DNA of 33,551 nucleotides from Benthicola sp039584685 (GTDB lineage Bacteria; Gemmatimonadota; Gemmatimonadetes; Palauibacterales; Palauibacteraceae), in contig JBDGXI010000022.1 in the NCBI GenBank assembly GCA_039584685.1, positions 1 through 33,551 of the forward strand. The letters run 5' to 3'. The notes beneath the pieces were generated by a model. The model was not told the DNA's origin. It was given only the letters and a program-made list of their open reading frames with translations, and made no database searches. The position numbers were made by a program, and so were the translations under genes. Positions 1 to 7,976 of the stretch are shown in pieces (within the stretch, counting starts at the first letter, position 1; each line of letters opens with the position of its first letter).

Positions 1-465
1 GGTGCCGCGGACATCGAGATCGAGCGGAAGTACCTGCTCTCGGAGATGCCGCCCAGTCTCGAGGGACGGCCCTGCCGTGAGATCGATCAGGGGTACATTC
101 CCGGCGAGCGGCTGCAGGAGAGAGTGCGGCGCATCCGTACGGACGGAGAGGAGTGGTACGTGCGCACCGTGAAAGTGGGCTCCGGCATCCGGAGAATCGA
201 GCTCCAGGAGGACACGGACAGGGAGACCTTCGAGGTCCTGTGGCCACTGACCCGGGGACGTCGGGTCATCAAGCGCCGCTATCGGGTCCCCGAAGGAAGG
301 CTGGTCTGGGAGGTGGACGAGTTTACGGATCGGGACCTCGTGCTGGCCGAAGTCGAGCTCCCGTCCGAGGACGTGAAGCCCAGGCTCCCCGAGTGGATCG
401 CCCCGTACGTGGTGCGGGAGGTCACCGGGGAGCCCGAATACCTCAACGTCACCCTGGCCCGGTGA
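1..465 (+). CDS. CYTH-domain protein (inorganic triphosphatase-like), 5' end cut
   Basis: Open from the first base of the window, so the N-terminus lies outside; 154 residues are visible. Near the start the reading frame carries the ExExK signature (E6, E8, K10 of the fragment, within DIEIERKYLL) that defines the CYTH fold of class IV adenylate cyclases, thiamine triphosphatases and inorganic triphosphatases. Alternating Arg/Lys/Glu-rich strands follow (for example RRVIKRRYRV), as expected for the charged tunnel that binds triphosphate with Mg2+. The next gene, a polyphosphate kinase 2, starts 12 bases after the stop, and PPK1 and a phosphate transporter follow, so a role on tripolyphosphate or polyphosphate ends is more likely than cAMP synthesis. 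That role is inferred from context; the exact substrate cannot be read from the sequence. An internal ATG at 46 would remove the signature motif and is not the true start. Confidence 0.85.
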   Translation, partial: GAADIEIERKYLLSEMPPSLEGRPCREIDQGYIPGERLQERVRRIRTDGEEWYVRTVKVGSGIRRIELQEDTDRETFEVLWPLTRGRRVIKRRYRVPEGRLVWEVDEFTDRDLVLAEVELPSEDVKPRLPEWIAPYVVREVTGEPEYLNVTLAR

Positions 466-476
466 GGATCGACCGC

Positions 477-2081
477 ATGAGCTCGCGCCACACGGACAAG
501 AACGGGATTCCCTTCTTCGACGAAGCCCACGCCCTGTTCGAGGCCGCCGAAAAGGGGGCGGCGGTGTCCCGGTCGGAATACAAGACACAGGCGAGCGAGC
601 TCCGACAGCAGCTCCTGGAAGCGCAGACGAGCCTCCGGGAAGCCGATTTTCCGGTGGTCGTGATGTTCGCCGGTGTGGATGGGGCCGGGAAGGGCGAGCT
701 CACCAACCTGCTGAACGAGTGGATGGACCCGAGAGGGATAACGACGCGCGCGTTCGGCGACCCGTCGGTTCCGGAGGCGGCTCGCCCCAAGTACTGGCGC
801 TTCTGGCGAGATCTTCCACCGCGTGGCGACATCGGGCTGTTCCTCAGCGCCTGGTATACGGATCCGCTTCTGGATCGAGTGTACGGGGAAACCACGGATG
901 CGCAGCTGGAGGCTCAGCTGGATGAGATCAACGCGTTCGAGAAGACCCTGGCCGACGACGGATACCTGTTCCTGAAGTTCTGGATGCACCTGGGACGGGA
1001 GGCGCAGAAGGAGCGCTTCGAGCAACTGGAGTCGGATCCCCTGCAGCGATGGCGGGTGACGCGGAAGGACTGGGAGCACTGGACGATGTACGACCGGTTC
1101 ATTCGCTACTCCGGACACATCATTCAGCGCACGGATACGGAATGGGCTCCGTGGCTCATCGTCGAGGGAGCCGATGCCAACTACCGCAGTCTGACGGTGG
1201 GCGAGGCGCTGCTAGATCGAATCACGGAACGATTGGAGGAGTCGGCTGCGGCGGCGGGCGAGAGCGGCGCGGAGCAGGCGGGAGAAGCCAGTGAGCCGGT
1301 GCGCACCGCCGTCCGACCGGTCACCGTGCTGTCCGCCCTCGATACCGACAGGACCATCGACAAGAAGGTGTACCGGGATGAGCTGATCCGGCTGCAGGCC
1401 CGACTCAATCGGCTGTACCGGGTCGCCCGGGAGCGTGGCCGGTCCACGATCCTGGTGTTCGAGGGGTGGGACGCCGCGGGGAAGGGCGGCGCGATCCGCC
1501 GGATCACACCCGCCCTGGATTCGAGGGACTACCAGATCGTGTCGATCGCCGCACCGACGGAAGAGGAAAACGACCATCACTACATGTGGAGGTTCTGGAG
1601 GCATCTGCCCGGAGCCGGCCGGTTCCTGATCTTCGACCGCAGCTGGTACGGCAGGGTCCTGGTGGAGCGGGTGGAGGGTTTCGCCAGTGAGGAGGAATGG
1701 CTCCGCGCCTACGAGGAGATCAACGACTTCGAGGCGCAGCTCGTGGCTCACGGCTCCATCCTGGTGAAGTACTGGATTCACATCACGCGCGAAGAGCAGG
1801 ACCGCCGCTTCAAGGCCAGAGAGGAGACTCCGTACAAGCGCTGGAAGCTCACGGACGAGGACTGGCGAAACCGCGAGCGCTGGAAGGCCTACGAGATCGC
1901 GGTGGATGACATGGTGCGGCTCACGGGCACGCCGATTGCTCCCTGGTATCTGATCGAAGGAAACGACAAGCGGTACGCGCGGGTGCGGGTGCTCGATATC
2001 CTGTGCGATGCCCTGGATCGAGCCCTGGACTACCCCCTCAGGGACCTGAACGGCGTGCAAATGGCGAGGACGGAACGGTAA
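477..2081 (+). CDS. ppk2: Two-domain polyphosphate kinase 2 (class II, polyphosphate:AMP phosphotransferase type)
   Basis: 534 residues with two tandem PPK2 domains. Domain 1 (about 20-265) has a Walker A GVDGAGKGE (G66-E74); domain 2 (about 290-520) has GWDAAGKGG (G330-G338) followed by the DRSWYGR Walker B/lid segment (D387, R388). Domain 1 has LSAWYTD (from L123) at the equivalent place, so its Asp-Arg pair is lost. This fits class II PPK2 enzymes, where only the C-terminal half is catalytic and phosphorylates AMP to ADP using polyphosphate. A Ser/Ala/Glu linker (about 260-285) joins the halves. ATG 477 is chosen because GAGGA lies 8 bases upstream; a GTG at 462, overlapping the previous stop, is a less likely alternative. 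PPK1 begins four bases after the stop, so one operon makes and uses polyphosphate. Family assignment is firm; AMP specificity is inferred from architecture. Confidence 0.93.
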   Translation: MSSRHTDKNGIPFFDEAHALFEAAEKGAAVSRSEYKTQASELRQQLLEAQTSLREADFPVVVMFAGVDGAGKGELTNLLNEWMDPRGITTRAFGDPSVPEAARPKYWRFWRDLPPRGDIGLFLSAWYTDPLLDRVYGETTDAQLEAQLDEINAFEKTLADDGYLFLKFWMHLGREAQKERFEQLESDPLQRWRVTRKDWEHWTMYDRFIRYSGHIIQRTDTEWAPWLIVEGADANYRSLTVGEALLDRITERLEESAAAAGESGAEQAGEASEPVRTAVRPVTVLSALDTDRTIDKKVYRDELIRLQARLNRLYRVARERGRSTILVFEGWDAAGKGGAIRRITPALDSRDYQIVSIAAPTEEENDHHYMWRFWRHLPGAGRFLIFDRSWYGRVLVERVEGFASEEEWLRAYEEINDFEAQLVAHGSILVKYWIHITREEQDRRFKAREETPYKRWKLTDEDWRNRERWKAYEIAVDDMVRLTGTPIAPWYLIEGNDKRYARVRVLDILCDALDRALDYPLRDLNGVQMARTER

Positions 2082-2085
2082 GTTC

Positions 2086-4533
2086 ATGGATGACAACGAA
2101 TTCAAGGGTCGACCGGATGGCAACGGTTCGAGATTCCGATCCGGGTGGTCCGAACGGGTCGACCTTCCGGATCACCTGAGACCGCCGCTGCCGGGGCGCC
2201 CGCCGGCCGCGGAGCCTCCCGTACCGGATGAAGAGGAGATCGCCCTTCCGGTGGCGGAGCCGGATGACGCCGCGTCGGAGACTGCCTTTTTCGGTGGCAT
2301 CCTGCCGCAGTCCGAAGCCGGTGAAGAGGATACTGCCGCCCTGTCCGCTCCGCGCAGCACGCCGGCGGACACCGTGCCGGTGCCCGCGCCTGGCCCGGAC
2401 GGAGTCTTCGATCTCGAGGATTCGGATCTCTACCTGAATCGCGAGCTCACCTGGCTCAACTTCAACTACCGGGTCCTGGCCGAGGCGGAGGACGAGCGAG
2501 CACCGTTGCTCGAGCGCCTGAAGTTTGTCGCGATCGTGAGCTCGAACCTCGACGAATTCTTCATGAAGCGGATCGGGGGACTCAAGCAGCAGGTCGGGGC
2601 CGGCGTCACCAGACTGACCGTCGACGGCCGGGGAGCGCAGGAGCAGATCGACGAGAGCTATGCGATCGTCCGCGACCTGGAGGCACGGAAGCGCGAGGCC
2701 TTCCTGGAGGTGGCGTCCGCCCTCGCGGAGCGCGACATCGTGATCGCCAGCTACGAGGCGTTACCGGAGGAAGATCAGCAGTGGGTGCGCACCCACTACG
2801 TGCAGAACATCTATCCCCTGGTCACGCCGCAGGCCACGGATCCGGCACACCCGTTTCCGTTCATCTCGAACCTGTCGCTCAACCTGCTGGTCACGCTGCG
2901 ACTGCCAGGCGATCCGTTCCCGTCGCTGGCCAGGGTCAAGGTACCGGTAGGCGCGGGCACGCCGCGCTTCGTCCAGCTTCCCGAGCGCAACGTCTTCGTG
3001 CCTCTCGAGCAGGTGATGGCCGCGAACCTCGACCTCCTGTTTCCAGGAATGGAGATCGACGCATGTGAGCTGTTCAGGGTCACGCGGAACGCCAATACCG
3101 AGCTCGAGGAAGACGAGGCAGATGACCTGCTCGCCATGATCGAGACGGAGCTCCGGCAACGGAGGCTCGCCCCGATCGTCAGGCTCGAGGTAGCTCCGGG
3201 CATGGACCCGGTACACCGCGGCATGCTCGCCGCGGAGCTGGGCCTGGACGAGGAAGCGGACGTGTTCGAGACGGAGGGCACGCTGGGCCTGGCCGACCTG
3301 TGGCAGGTCGTGGGCGTCGACGAGCCCGACCTGAAGGATCAGCCGCACCACCCGGTGGACCACCCGCAGATCGTGGCGGATCGCTCGATCTTCCACACGA
3401 TCCGGGACTCGGGCTCGCTGCTCGTGCACCATCCATACGAGTCGTTCTCCACATCCGTCGAGCGGTTCCTTCGCGAGGCGAGCCTGGATCCGAAGGTGCG
3501 CGCGATCAAGATGACCGTGTACCGTACTTCCGCCGATTCGAAGGCCGTCGATTACCTGATCGAGGCAGCCCGAAACGGCAAGCAGGTCACGGCGGTGGTG
3601 GAGCTCAAGGCCCGGTTCGATGAGGCCGCGAACATCCGGTGGGCGAACCGACTGAGCGCCTACGGAATCCACGTGACCTACGGAGTGATGGGACTCAAGA
3701 CACACTGCAAGGCGGTGCTCGTGGTGCGGCAGGACTACGACGGCCTCAAGCGTTACGCCCACGTCGGGACGGGCAACTACCACGCGGGTACCGCACGGCT
3801 CTATGCCGACATCGGGCTTCTCACCTGTGACCCCGACATCGGGAGCGACCTGACGGAGCTGTTCAACTACCTGACCACCGGCTACAAGCCGCGCCGGAAC
3901 TACCGCAAGATCCTGCCGGCCCCGAAGATCCTGAAGCCGGCGATCCTGGCCAAGATCGAGCGTGAGATCGAGCAGCACCGGGAGTACGGCAACGGGCTGA
4001 TCCAGATGAAGCTCAACGCCCTCGAGGACGTGGACGTGACCCGGGGTCTGTACGAGGCTTCCCGCGCCGGGGTGAAAGTGGACCTCGTGGTCCGCGATTC
4101 CTGCCGCCTGCGGCCGGGCATCGAGGGACTCTCGGACACCGTCCGGGTGGTGAGCGTGGTGGGGCGGTTCCTGGAGCACGCCCGCGTCTACTATTTCCAC
4201 AATGGCGGAGACGAGGAGTACTACATCGGCTCGGCCGACGCTATGCGCCGCAACCTTCGAAGTCGGGTCGAGATCGTGGCGCCGGTCGAGGATCCCGAGC
4301 TTCGCTCCGAGCTGAGGCTGGTGCTGGATACGCAGCTGGCGGACCGACGCTCGGCGTGGGAGATGCGGGCGGACGGCAGCTACGAGCAGCGCCGGCCGGA
4401 AGGCGACGAGAACCGGCGCAGCTCGCAATCCGAGCTGATGCGCTGGGCGGAGGCCCGGCACAAGGAGGCGACCCGGCTGAAGCGGCGCAAGCCGCGAGGC
4501 ATCCGGGCCCTGGAGCGCACTTCCGAGGAATAG
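2086..4533 (+). CDS. ppk1: Polyphosphate kinase 1 with long acidic/Pro-rich N-terminal extension
   Basis: 815 residues. Polyphosphate kinase 1 reversibly transfers the ATP gamma-phosphate to a growing polyphosphate chain, usually as a membrane-associated oligomer. After about 112 residues of low-complexity sequence, the canonical N domain begins at YLNRELTWLNFN and continues SSNLDEFFMKRIGGLKQQ. The phospholipase-D-like catalytic half contains HVGTGNYH (H559), matching the autophosphorylated His motif of the family, and EHARVYYFHNGG (H698), the second conserved His, followed by the typical SADAMRRNLRSRVE stretch. Typical PPK1 proteins have about 690-720 residues, so the extra length is the N-terminal extension, rich in Pro, Ala, Glu and Asp and probably disordered. 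The ATG at 2086 has no strong Shine-Dalgarno; later in-frame starts inside the extension cannot be excluded. It lies between ppk2 and a phosphate cotransporter. Confidence 0.96.
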   Translation: MDDNEFKGRPDGNGSRFRSGWSERVDLPDHLRPPLPGRPPAAEPPVPDEEEIALPVAEPDDAASETAFFGGILPQSEAGEEDTAALSAPRSTPADTVPVPAPGPDGVFDLEDSDLYLNRELTWLNFNYRVLAEAEDERAPLLERLKFVAIVSSNLDEFFMKRIGGLKQQVGAGVTRLTVDGRGAQEQIDESYAIVRDLEARKREAFLEVASALAERDIVIASYEALPEEDQQWVRTHYVQNIYPLVTPQATDPAHPFPFISNLSLNLLVTLRLPGDPFPSLARVKVPVGAGTPRFVQLPERNVFVPLEQVMAANLDLLFPGMEIDACELFRVTRNANTELEEDEADDLLAMIETELRQRRLAPIVRLEVAPGMDPVHRGMLAAELGLDEEADVFETEGTLGLADLWQVVGVDEPDLKDQPHHPVDHPQIVADRSIFHTIRDSGSLLVHHPYESFSTSVERFLREASLDPKVRAIKMTVYRTSADSKAVDYLIEAARNGKQVTAVVELKARFDEAANIRWANRLSAYGIHVTYGVMGLKTHCKAVLVVRQDYDGLKRYAHVGTGNYHAGTARLYADIGLLTCDPDIGSDLTELFNYLTTGYKPRRNYRKILPAPKILKPAILAKIEREIEQHREYGNGLIQMKLNALEDVDVTRGLYEASRAGVKVDLVVRDSCRLRPGIEGLSDTVRVVSVVGRFLEHARVYYFHNGGDEEYYIGSADAMRRNLRSRVEIVAPVEDPELRSELRLVLDTQLADRRSAWEMRADGSYEQRRPEGDENRRSSQSELMRWAEARHKEATRLKRRKPRGIRALERTSEE

Positions 4534-4544
4534 CAGGTCGCTAG

Positions 4545-6203
4545 ATGGAAGCTGCGGGATTCACAGATCCCGGCCCGCTTCAGTTGATCTTCGGACTTCT
4601 GGGCGGCCTGGCCCTGTTCCTGTACGGAATGGGCCAGATGGCAGACTCCCTGAAGATCGTGGCCGGGGACCGGATGAAGTCCATCCTGGCCCGCCTGACC
4701 CGAAACCGCGTGGCGGGCGTTCTCACCGGCGCGTTCGTTACGGCCGTCATCCAATCGTCCTCCGTCACGACCGTCCTCGTGGTCGGCTTCATCTCGGCCC
4801 AGATCATAGCGTTCAACATCAAAGAGTACTCGTTGCTCCTGGTGGCGGCGGGATTCCTGGTGATGTTCGTGGCGCGGCGCGAGACGACCCGGCACTACGG
4901 GACGGCCATCATGGGTCTCGGCCTGGTGTTCCTCGGGATGGGGATCATGGGCGCGGCGATGAAACCGCTTCGGACGTGGCAGCCGTTCCTCGACGTCATG
5001 GCCGGGATGGAGAATCCGTGGCTCGGGATCGCCGTGGGAGCCGTGTTCACTGCGCTCGTGCAGTCTTCCTCGGCCACCGTCGGCATCATCATCGTGCTCG
5101 GAAGCCAGGGACTCGTATCGCTTCCGGCCGGTATCGCGCTCCTCCTCGGCGCCAACATCGGCACGACGGTAACGGCCCTCCTCGCCTCGGTCGGCCGACC
5201 CCGGGAGGCGCAGCGGGCGGCGGTGATCCACCTGATCTTCAAGGTGGTCGGCGTCTTGATCTGGGTGTTCCTGATCCCGCAGCTCATATGGCTGACGGTG
5301 CAGGTGTCGCCGTCGCATCCGGAGCTCAGCGGCGCAGCGCGGCTGGCGGCCGAGACGCCGCGGCAGATCGCGAACGCCCATACCCTGTTCAACGTGGCCA
5401 ACACGCTGCTCTTCCTGCCGCTGGCCGGCGTCTTCGTGTGGCTCGTGCGTCGCCTGGTGCCGGACCGCCGGAACGGAGACCGCCTGGTGCGCATCAAGTA
5501 CCTGGACGAGGGCCTGCTGCGTACGCCGGCCTTCGCCCTCGATCGCGCCCGCCTCGAGATGCTCCACATGGGTGACCTCGTTCGCGCCATGCTGACGGAC
5601 ATCCTCCCGGCGACTCTGGCCGGCGATAGGGAAGAGCTGAGGGGTTTTTCGGCCCGGGACGACGAGGTGGATGACCTGCACGGTGAGATCGTGACGTACC
5701 TGGGTCGCGTGAGCCAGGAGACGCTGACCGGCGGGCAGACCGAGGAGCTCCTGAAGCTGATGGAGGCTACCAACGACCTGGAGAACATCGGGGACATCAT
5801 AGAAACCAACCTGGTGAGCCTGGGCCACTCGCGGTTGGACGATGGCGTGCACGTGAGCGCCGCCACGGTTGGTGTCCTGGAGGAATTCCACATGGCAGTC
5901 AGCCGGGCCCTCGACATGGCGCTCCTGGCCGTCACCCAGAAGAACGAGGCCGCGGCGGCCGAGGTCGTAACCATGAAGAAGGAGATCAACCGGCTGGCAG
6001 ACACGGCGCACCTCCACGAGGCGGAGCGCCTGATCGCCCGGGAGCCGGGCCGACTTCCCGCCTACACGTTCGAGGTGGATGTCCTGGAGAGCCTGAAGCG
6101 CGTGTTCTACTTCACCAAGCGGATGGCGCGGGCCGCTCTCCCCTCGGTCGATCTCAGGACGCGCGAGGCGACCGTCACGGATCACCCTGCCGGCAAGGAA
6201 TAG
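4545..6203 (+). CDS. Na+/phosphate cotransporter (NptA/YjbB type) with C-terminal PhoU-like domain
   Basis: 552 residues of an inner-membrane Na/Pi cotransporter. The first about 310 residues hold the two inverted Na_Pi_cotrans repeats, each marked by the QSSS transport motif: AVIQSSSVTTV (Q70) and ALVQSSSATVG (Q173). GLALFLYGMGQMADSLK at the N-terminus is also typical of the family, and a long series of hydrophobic segments surrounds these motifs. From about residue 330 the protein becomes soluble and helical, with repeated acidic helices resembling PhoU; the LMEATNDLENIGDIIETNL segment is characteristic of that domain. Members of the family move phosphate with Na+, inward or outward depending on the organism; direction cannot be read here. 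It starts 11 bases after ppk1, so phosphate flux and polyphosphate turnover appear co-expressed. The start ATG has only a weak AGG upstream. Confidence 0.93.
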   Translation: MEAAGFTDPGPLQLIFGLLGGLALFLYGMGQMADSLKIVAGDRMKSILARLTRNRVAGVLTGAFVTAVIQSSSVTTVLVVGFISAQIIAFNIKEYSLLLVAAGFLVMFVARRETTRHYGTAIMGLGLVFLGMGIMGAAMKPLRTWQPFLDVMAGMENPWLGIAVGAVFTALVQSSSATVGIIIVLGSQGLVSLPAGIALLLGANIGTTVTALLASVGRPREAQRAAVIHLIFKVVGVLIWVFLIPQLIWLTVQVSPSHPELSGAARLAAETPRQIANAHTLFNVANTLLFLPLAGVFVWLVRRLVPDRRNGDRLVRIKYLDEGLLRTPAFALDRARLEMLHMGDLVRAMLTDILPATLAGDREELRGFSARDDEVDDLHGEIVTYLGRVSQETLTGGQTEELLKLMEATNDLENIGDIIETNLVSLGHSRLDDGVHVSAATVGVLEEFHMAVSRALDMALLAVTQKNEAAAAEVVTMKKEINRLADTAHLHEAERLIAREPGRLPAYTFEVDVLESLKRVFYFTKRMARAALPSVDLRTREATVTDHPAGKE

Positions 6204-6226
6204 AAGAGCTCCGTCTTGATATCGAC

Positions 6227-7006
6227 CTACAGCCGAAACGAGAGACCAGCCCCCGTGAACCAGTTGGGATCGGGTTCCTGCAGGCCAACGCCGATTCTCC
6301 AGTCGAGCTGAAGGTTCGGCTTGAGGATCCAGGCGATACCGGCGTCGAGGTAGTTGTTGGCCCCGCCCCCGCGATTCTCGGGAAACAGGCCGTACCACTC
6401 GACGAACACGGACACGGGACTGCTGATCGAGTAGGCGCTGCCCAGGCTCGCACTCCCCTGGTTGAACCACTCCCCGTCATCCTCGAGGTAGGCCCACCCG
6501 ACGTTCGAGCCGATGATGAGGCGGTCGGTGAGGTCGAAATGGAGCAACACTCTCGCGCCGGGCTGCACCTCGCTCCCTCCGGCGTCGCCCGTGCCCGTCG
6601 GCAAGTCCACTCCAGCCAAGAGCGCCACCTGCGGCACCGCCGCCGAGCTGCCCTCGGGTTTTCGGAAGATGATGGCCTTGGCCGCCACGTTGAGGTCCTG
6701 AAGACCTTCCCCGGCCTCGGTCGGGGCCCTGATCAACACGAACGAGTTGAGGCCCAGCCGCCCCTCGAGCCAGGGAAGGACTCCGATGCGAGCCAGCAGC
6801 TCGCCGAAGTTGTGCTGGTCCTGGTCGCCCGATTCCGCGAACGTGTAGCCCATCTCGAATTGAAACTTCCCGGGCGCCACCGTGAAGGGGGACGCCGAGA
6901 AGGTAGGCCGGTCGGTTCGGATCGCGTCGGCTTCCTGCCCGAACGCCGGCACCGCGCAAGCCAGAGCCAGCGCTGCCGGGAACGGAATCCACCAGGTACG
7001 GTTCAC
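6227..7006 (-). CDS. Exported transporter-like outer-membrane protein, paralog A (intact)
   Basis: 259 residues. A GTG start at 7006 is chosen because AGGAGG lies four bases upstream; the frame is open upstream to 7051 but without a comparable site. The N-terminus (VNRTWW, hydrophobic stretch to PAFGQ) is a signal peptide with likely cleavage after Gln/Ala. The mature part has alternating amphipathic beta-strand segments with GKFQFEMGYTF, LPWLEGRLGLNSF, LAGVDLPTGTG and WYGLFPENRGGG, ending in GAGLSFRL. This pattern resembles the 'transporter' / MetA phenol-degradation-type putative outer-membrane proteins (a DUF-like family of unknown substrate). It is the downstream gene of a tandem pair with 7042-7803, and residue-by-residue similarity between the two is obvious over nearly the whole length. 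It runs convergently to the phosphate cotransporter, with only 23 bases between stops. Function beyond an envelope role is unknown. Confidence 0.8.
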   Translation of the reverse strand: MNRTWWIPFPAALALACAVPAFGQEADAIRTDRPTFSASPFTVAPGKFQFEMGYTFAESGDQDQHNFGELLARIGVLPWLEGRLGLNSFVLIRAPTEAGEGLQDLNVAAKAIIFRKPEGSSAAVPQVALLAGVDLPTGTGDAGGSEVQPGARVLLHFDLTDRLIIGSNVGWAYLEDDGEWFNQGSASLGSAYSISSPVSVFVEWYGLFPENRGGGANNYLDAGIAWILKPNLQLDWRIGVGLQEPDPNWFTGAGLSFRL

Positions 7007-7041
7007 GGAGCCTCCTGGCGAAGACGACCGGACGTCGCCAT

Positions 7042-7803
7042 TCACGCGCAATCTGAGAGATGCGGCCTACAGACGAAAGGACACTCCGAGTCCCGTGAGC
7101 CAGTTTGGCTGGGCTTGATCTGCCAGGCGAGCCCTCCATCCACGTAGTAGTTGGAGCCCCCGCCCCGGTTCTCCGGAAAGAACCCGTACCCTTCGATGAA
7201 GGCGGTCAGCGGGCCGCTGATGGCGTATCCCGTCACCAGGCTGACCAGTGCCTGGTGGAAGCGCTCACCGTCAGAGTGCAGGAAGGCATACCCGAGGTTG
7301 GAGCCGACGTTGAAGCGGTCGCTCAGGTCGAAGTCCAACGCCAGCCGGAGCCCCGGTTGCCACTCGTTCTCACCGAAACTTCCTTCTCCGGTGGGAAGGT
7401 CCGCCCCGAACAGCAGGGCGACCTGGGGCACGGCCGCCGAGCTCCCACCCGGTTTTCGGTACAGCAGTGCTTTGAACGAGAGGGTGAGGTCCTCGAGTCC
7501 GCTGCTGTCGCTGGAGGGAGAGCGGACCTGCGAGAACGAGTTGAGGCCCAGCCGACCCTCGAGCCACGACAGGATGCCGACCCGGGCCAGGAGCTCGCCG
7601 AAGCTGTGTCGTTCCTCGCTGCCGGACTTCGTGAACGTGTACCCGACCTCGAATTGAAAACGCCCGGGGGTCACGACGGACGCGCTCTCCGTGAAGTCAG
7701 GGCGGTCCGTGACCATCGGGGCCTCTTCCTGTGCGTGCGCCGTGACCGGCCAGGCGAGCGCGCACGCCGCGAGCATGATTACTACGTGTCGATTCGAGAA
7801 CAT
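7042..7803 (-). CDS. Exported transporter-like protein, paralog B, C-terminus frameshifted
   Basis: 253 residues as it stands. ATG 7803 opens a signal peptide ending VTAHAQ; a GTG at 7818 is an alternative start, and neither has a clear ribosome site. It aligns with paralog A through PENRGGGSNYYVDGGLAWQIKP, then the frame reads into an unrelated Cys-containing tail of about 20 residues and stops at 7042. In another frame of the same strand, PNWLTGLGVSFRL and a stop (7067-7108) match the end of paralog A (PNWFTGAGLSFRL). Only two bases separate KP from PNW, where paralog A has 16 codons, so about 46 bases are missing and the frame is shifted. The terminal strand and its final aromatic signature are lost, which should impair outer-membrane assembly. 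This could be a real decay event or an assembly error. First gene of the pair, 35 bases before the start of paralog A. Confidence 0.75.
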   Translation of the reverse strand: MFSNRHVVIMLAACALAWPVTAHAQEEAPMVTDRPDFTESASVVTPGRFQFEVGYTFTKSGSEERHSFGELLARVGILSWLEGRLGLNSFSQVRSPSSDSSGLEDLTLSFKALLYRKPGGSSAAVPQVALLFGADLPTGEGSFGENEWQPGLRLALDFDLSDRFNVGSNLGYAFLHSDGERFHQALVSLVTGYAISGPLTAFIEGYGFFPENRGGGSNYYVDGGLAWQIKPSQTGSRDSECPFVCRPHLSDCA

Positions 7804-7851
7804 ATCAGGCAGTACCACGTATTTTTAGCCTCGACTAAATTCTTGCCTCTC

Positions 7852-7880
7852 ATCCTGGTGGAATCCCCGGCGGGTGTCAA
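7852..7880 (-). promoter_or_regulatory. Possible promoter of the tandem outer-membrane protein pair
   Basis: A perfect TTGACA (7880-7875 on the minus strand) is followed after 17 bases by CAGGAT (7857-7852), which keeps only three of six consensus -10 positions. It lies about 50-75 bases upstream of the paralog B start. The -35 is striking, the -10 weak, so this is tentative. Confidence 0.35.
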
Positions 7881-7904
7881 GATCGACCCTTCCAAAGGGC
7901 AGGA

Positions 7905-7934
7905 TTGGTACGCCCCCTTCACACACGCTATTAT
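7905..7934 (+). promoter_or_regulatory. Possible promoter of the fused E1 gene
   Basis: TTGGTA (7905-7910), an 18-base spacer and TATTAT (7929-7934) precede the start at 7977 by about 40 bases. A second AT-rich element, TATAAA at 7944-7949, lies just downstream and could serve instead. This AT-rich stretch stands out in a GC-rich divergent gap. No experimental signal is available. Confidence 0.4.
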
Positions 7935-7976
7935 TGTCCGCTCTATAAATCCTGCAGCGGAAAGCGGAAGGCGGGA

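Noticed and set aside
2761..4461. Long open frame on the minus strand opposite ppk1 (566 codons)
   Set aside because: It is a shadow of ppk1, rich in His, Arg, Val and Leu as expected from complemented GC-rich codons, with no domain.
4380..6470. 696-codon open frame on the minus strand opposite the phosphate cotransporter
   Set aside because: Antisense to a clear gene, composition of Arg/His/Gln typical of shadow frames, no recognisable motif.
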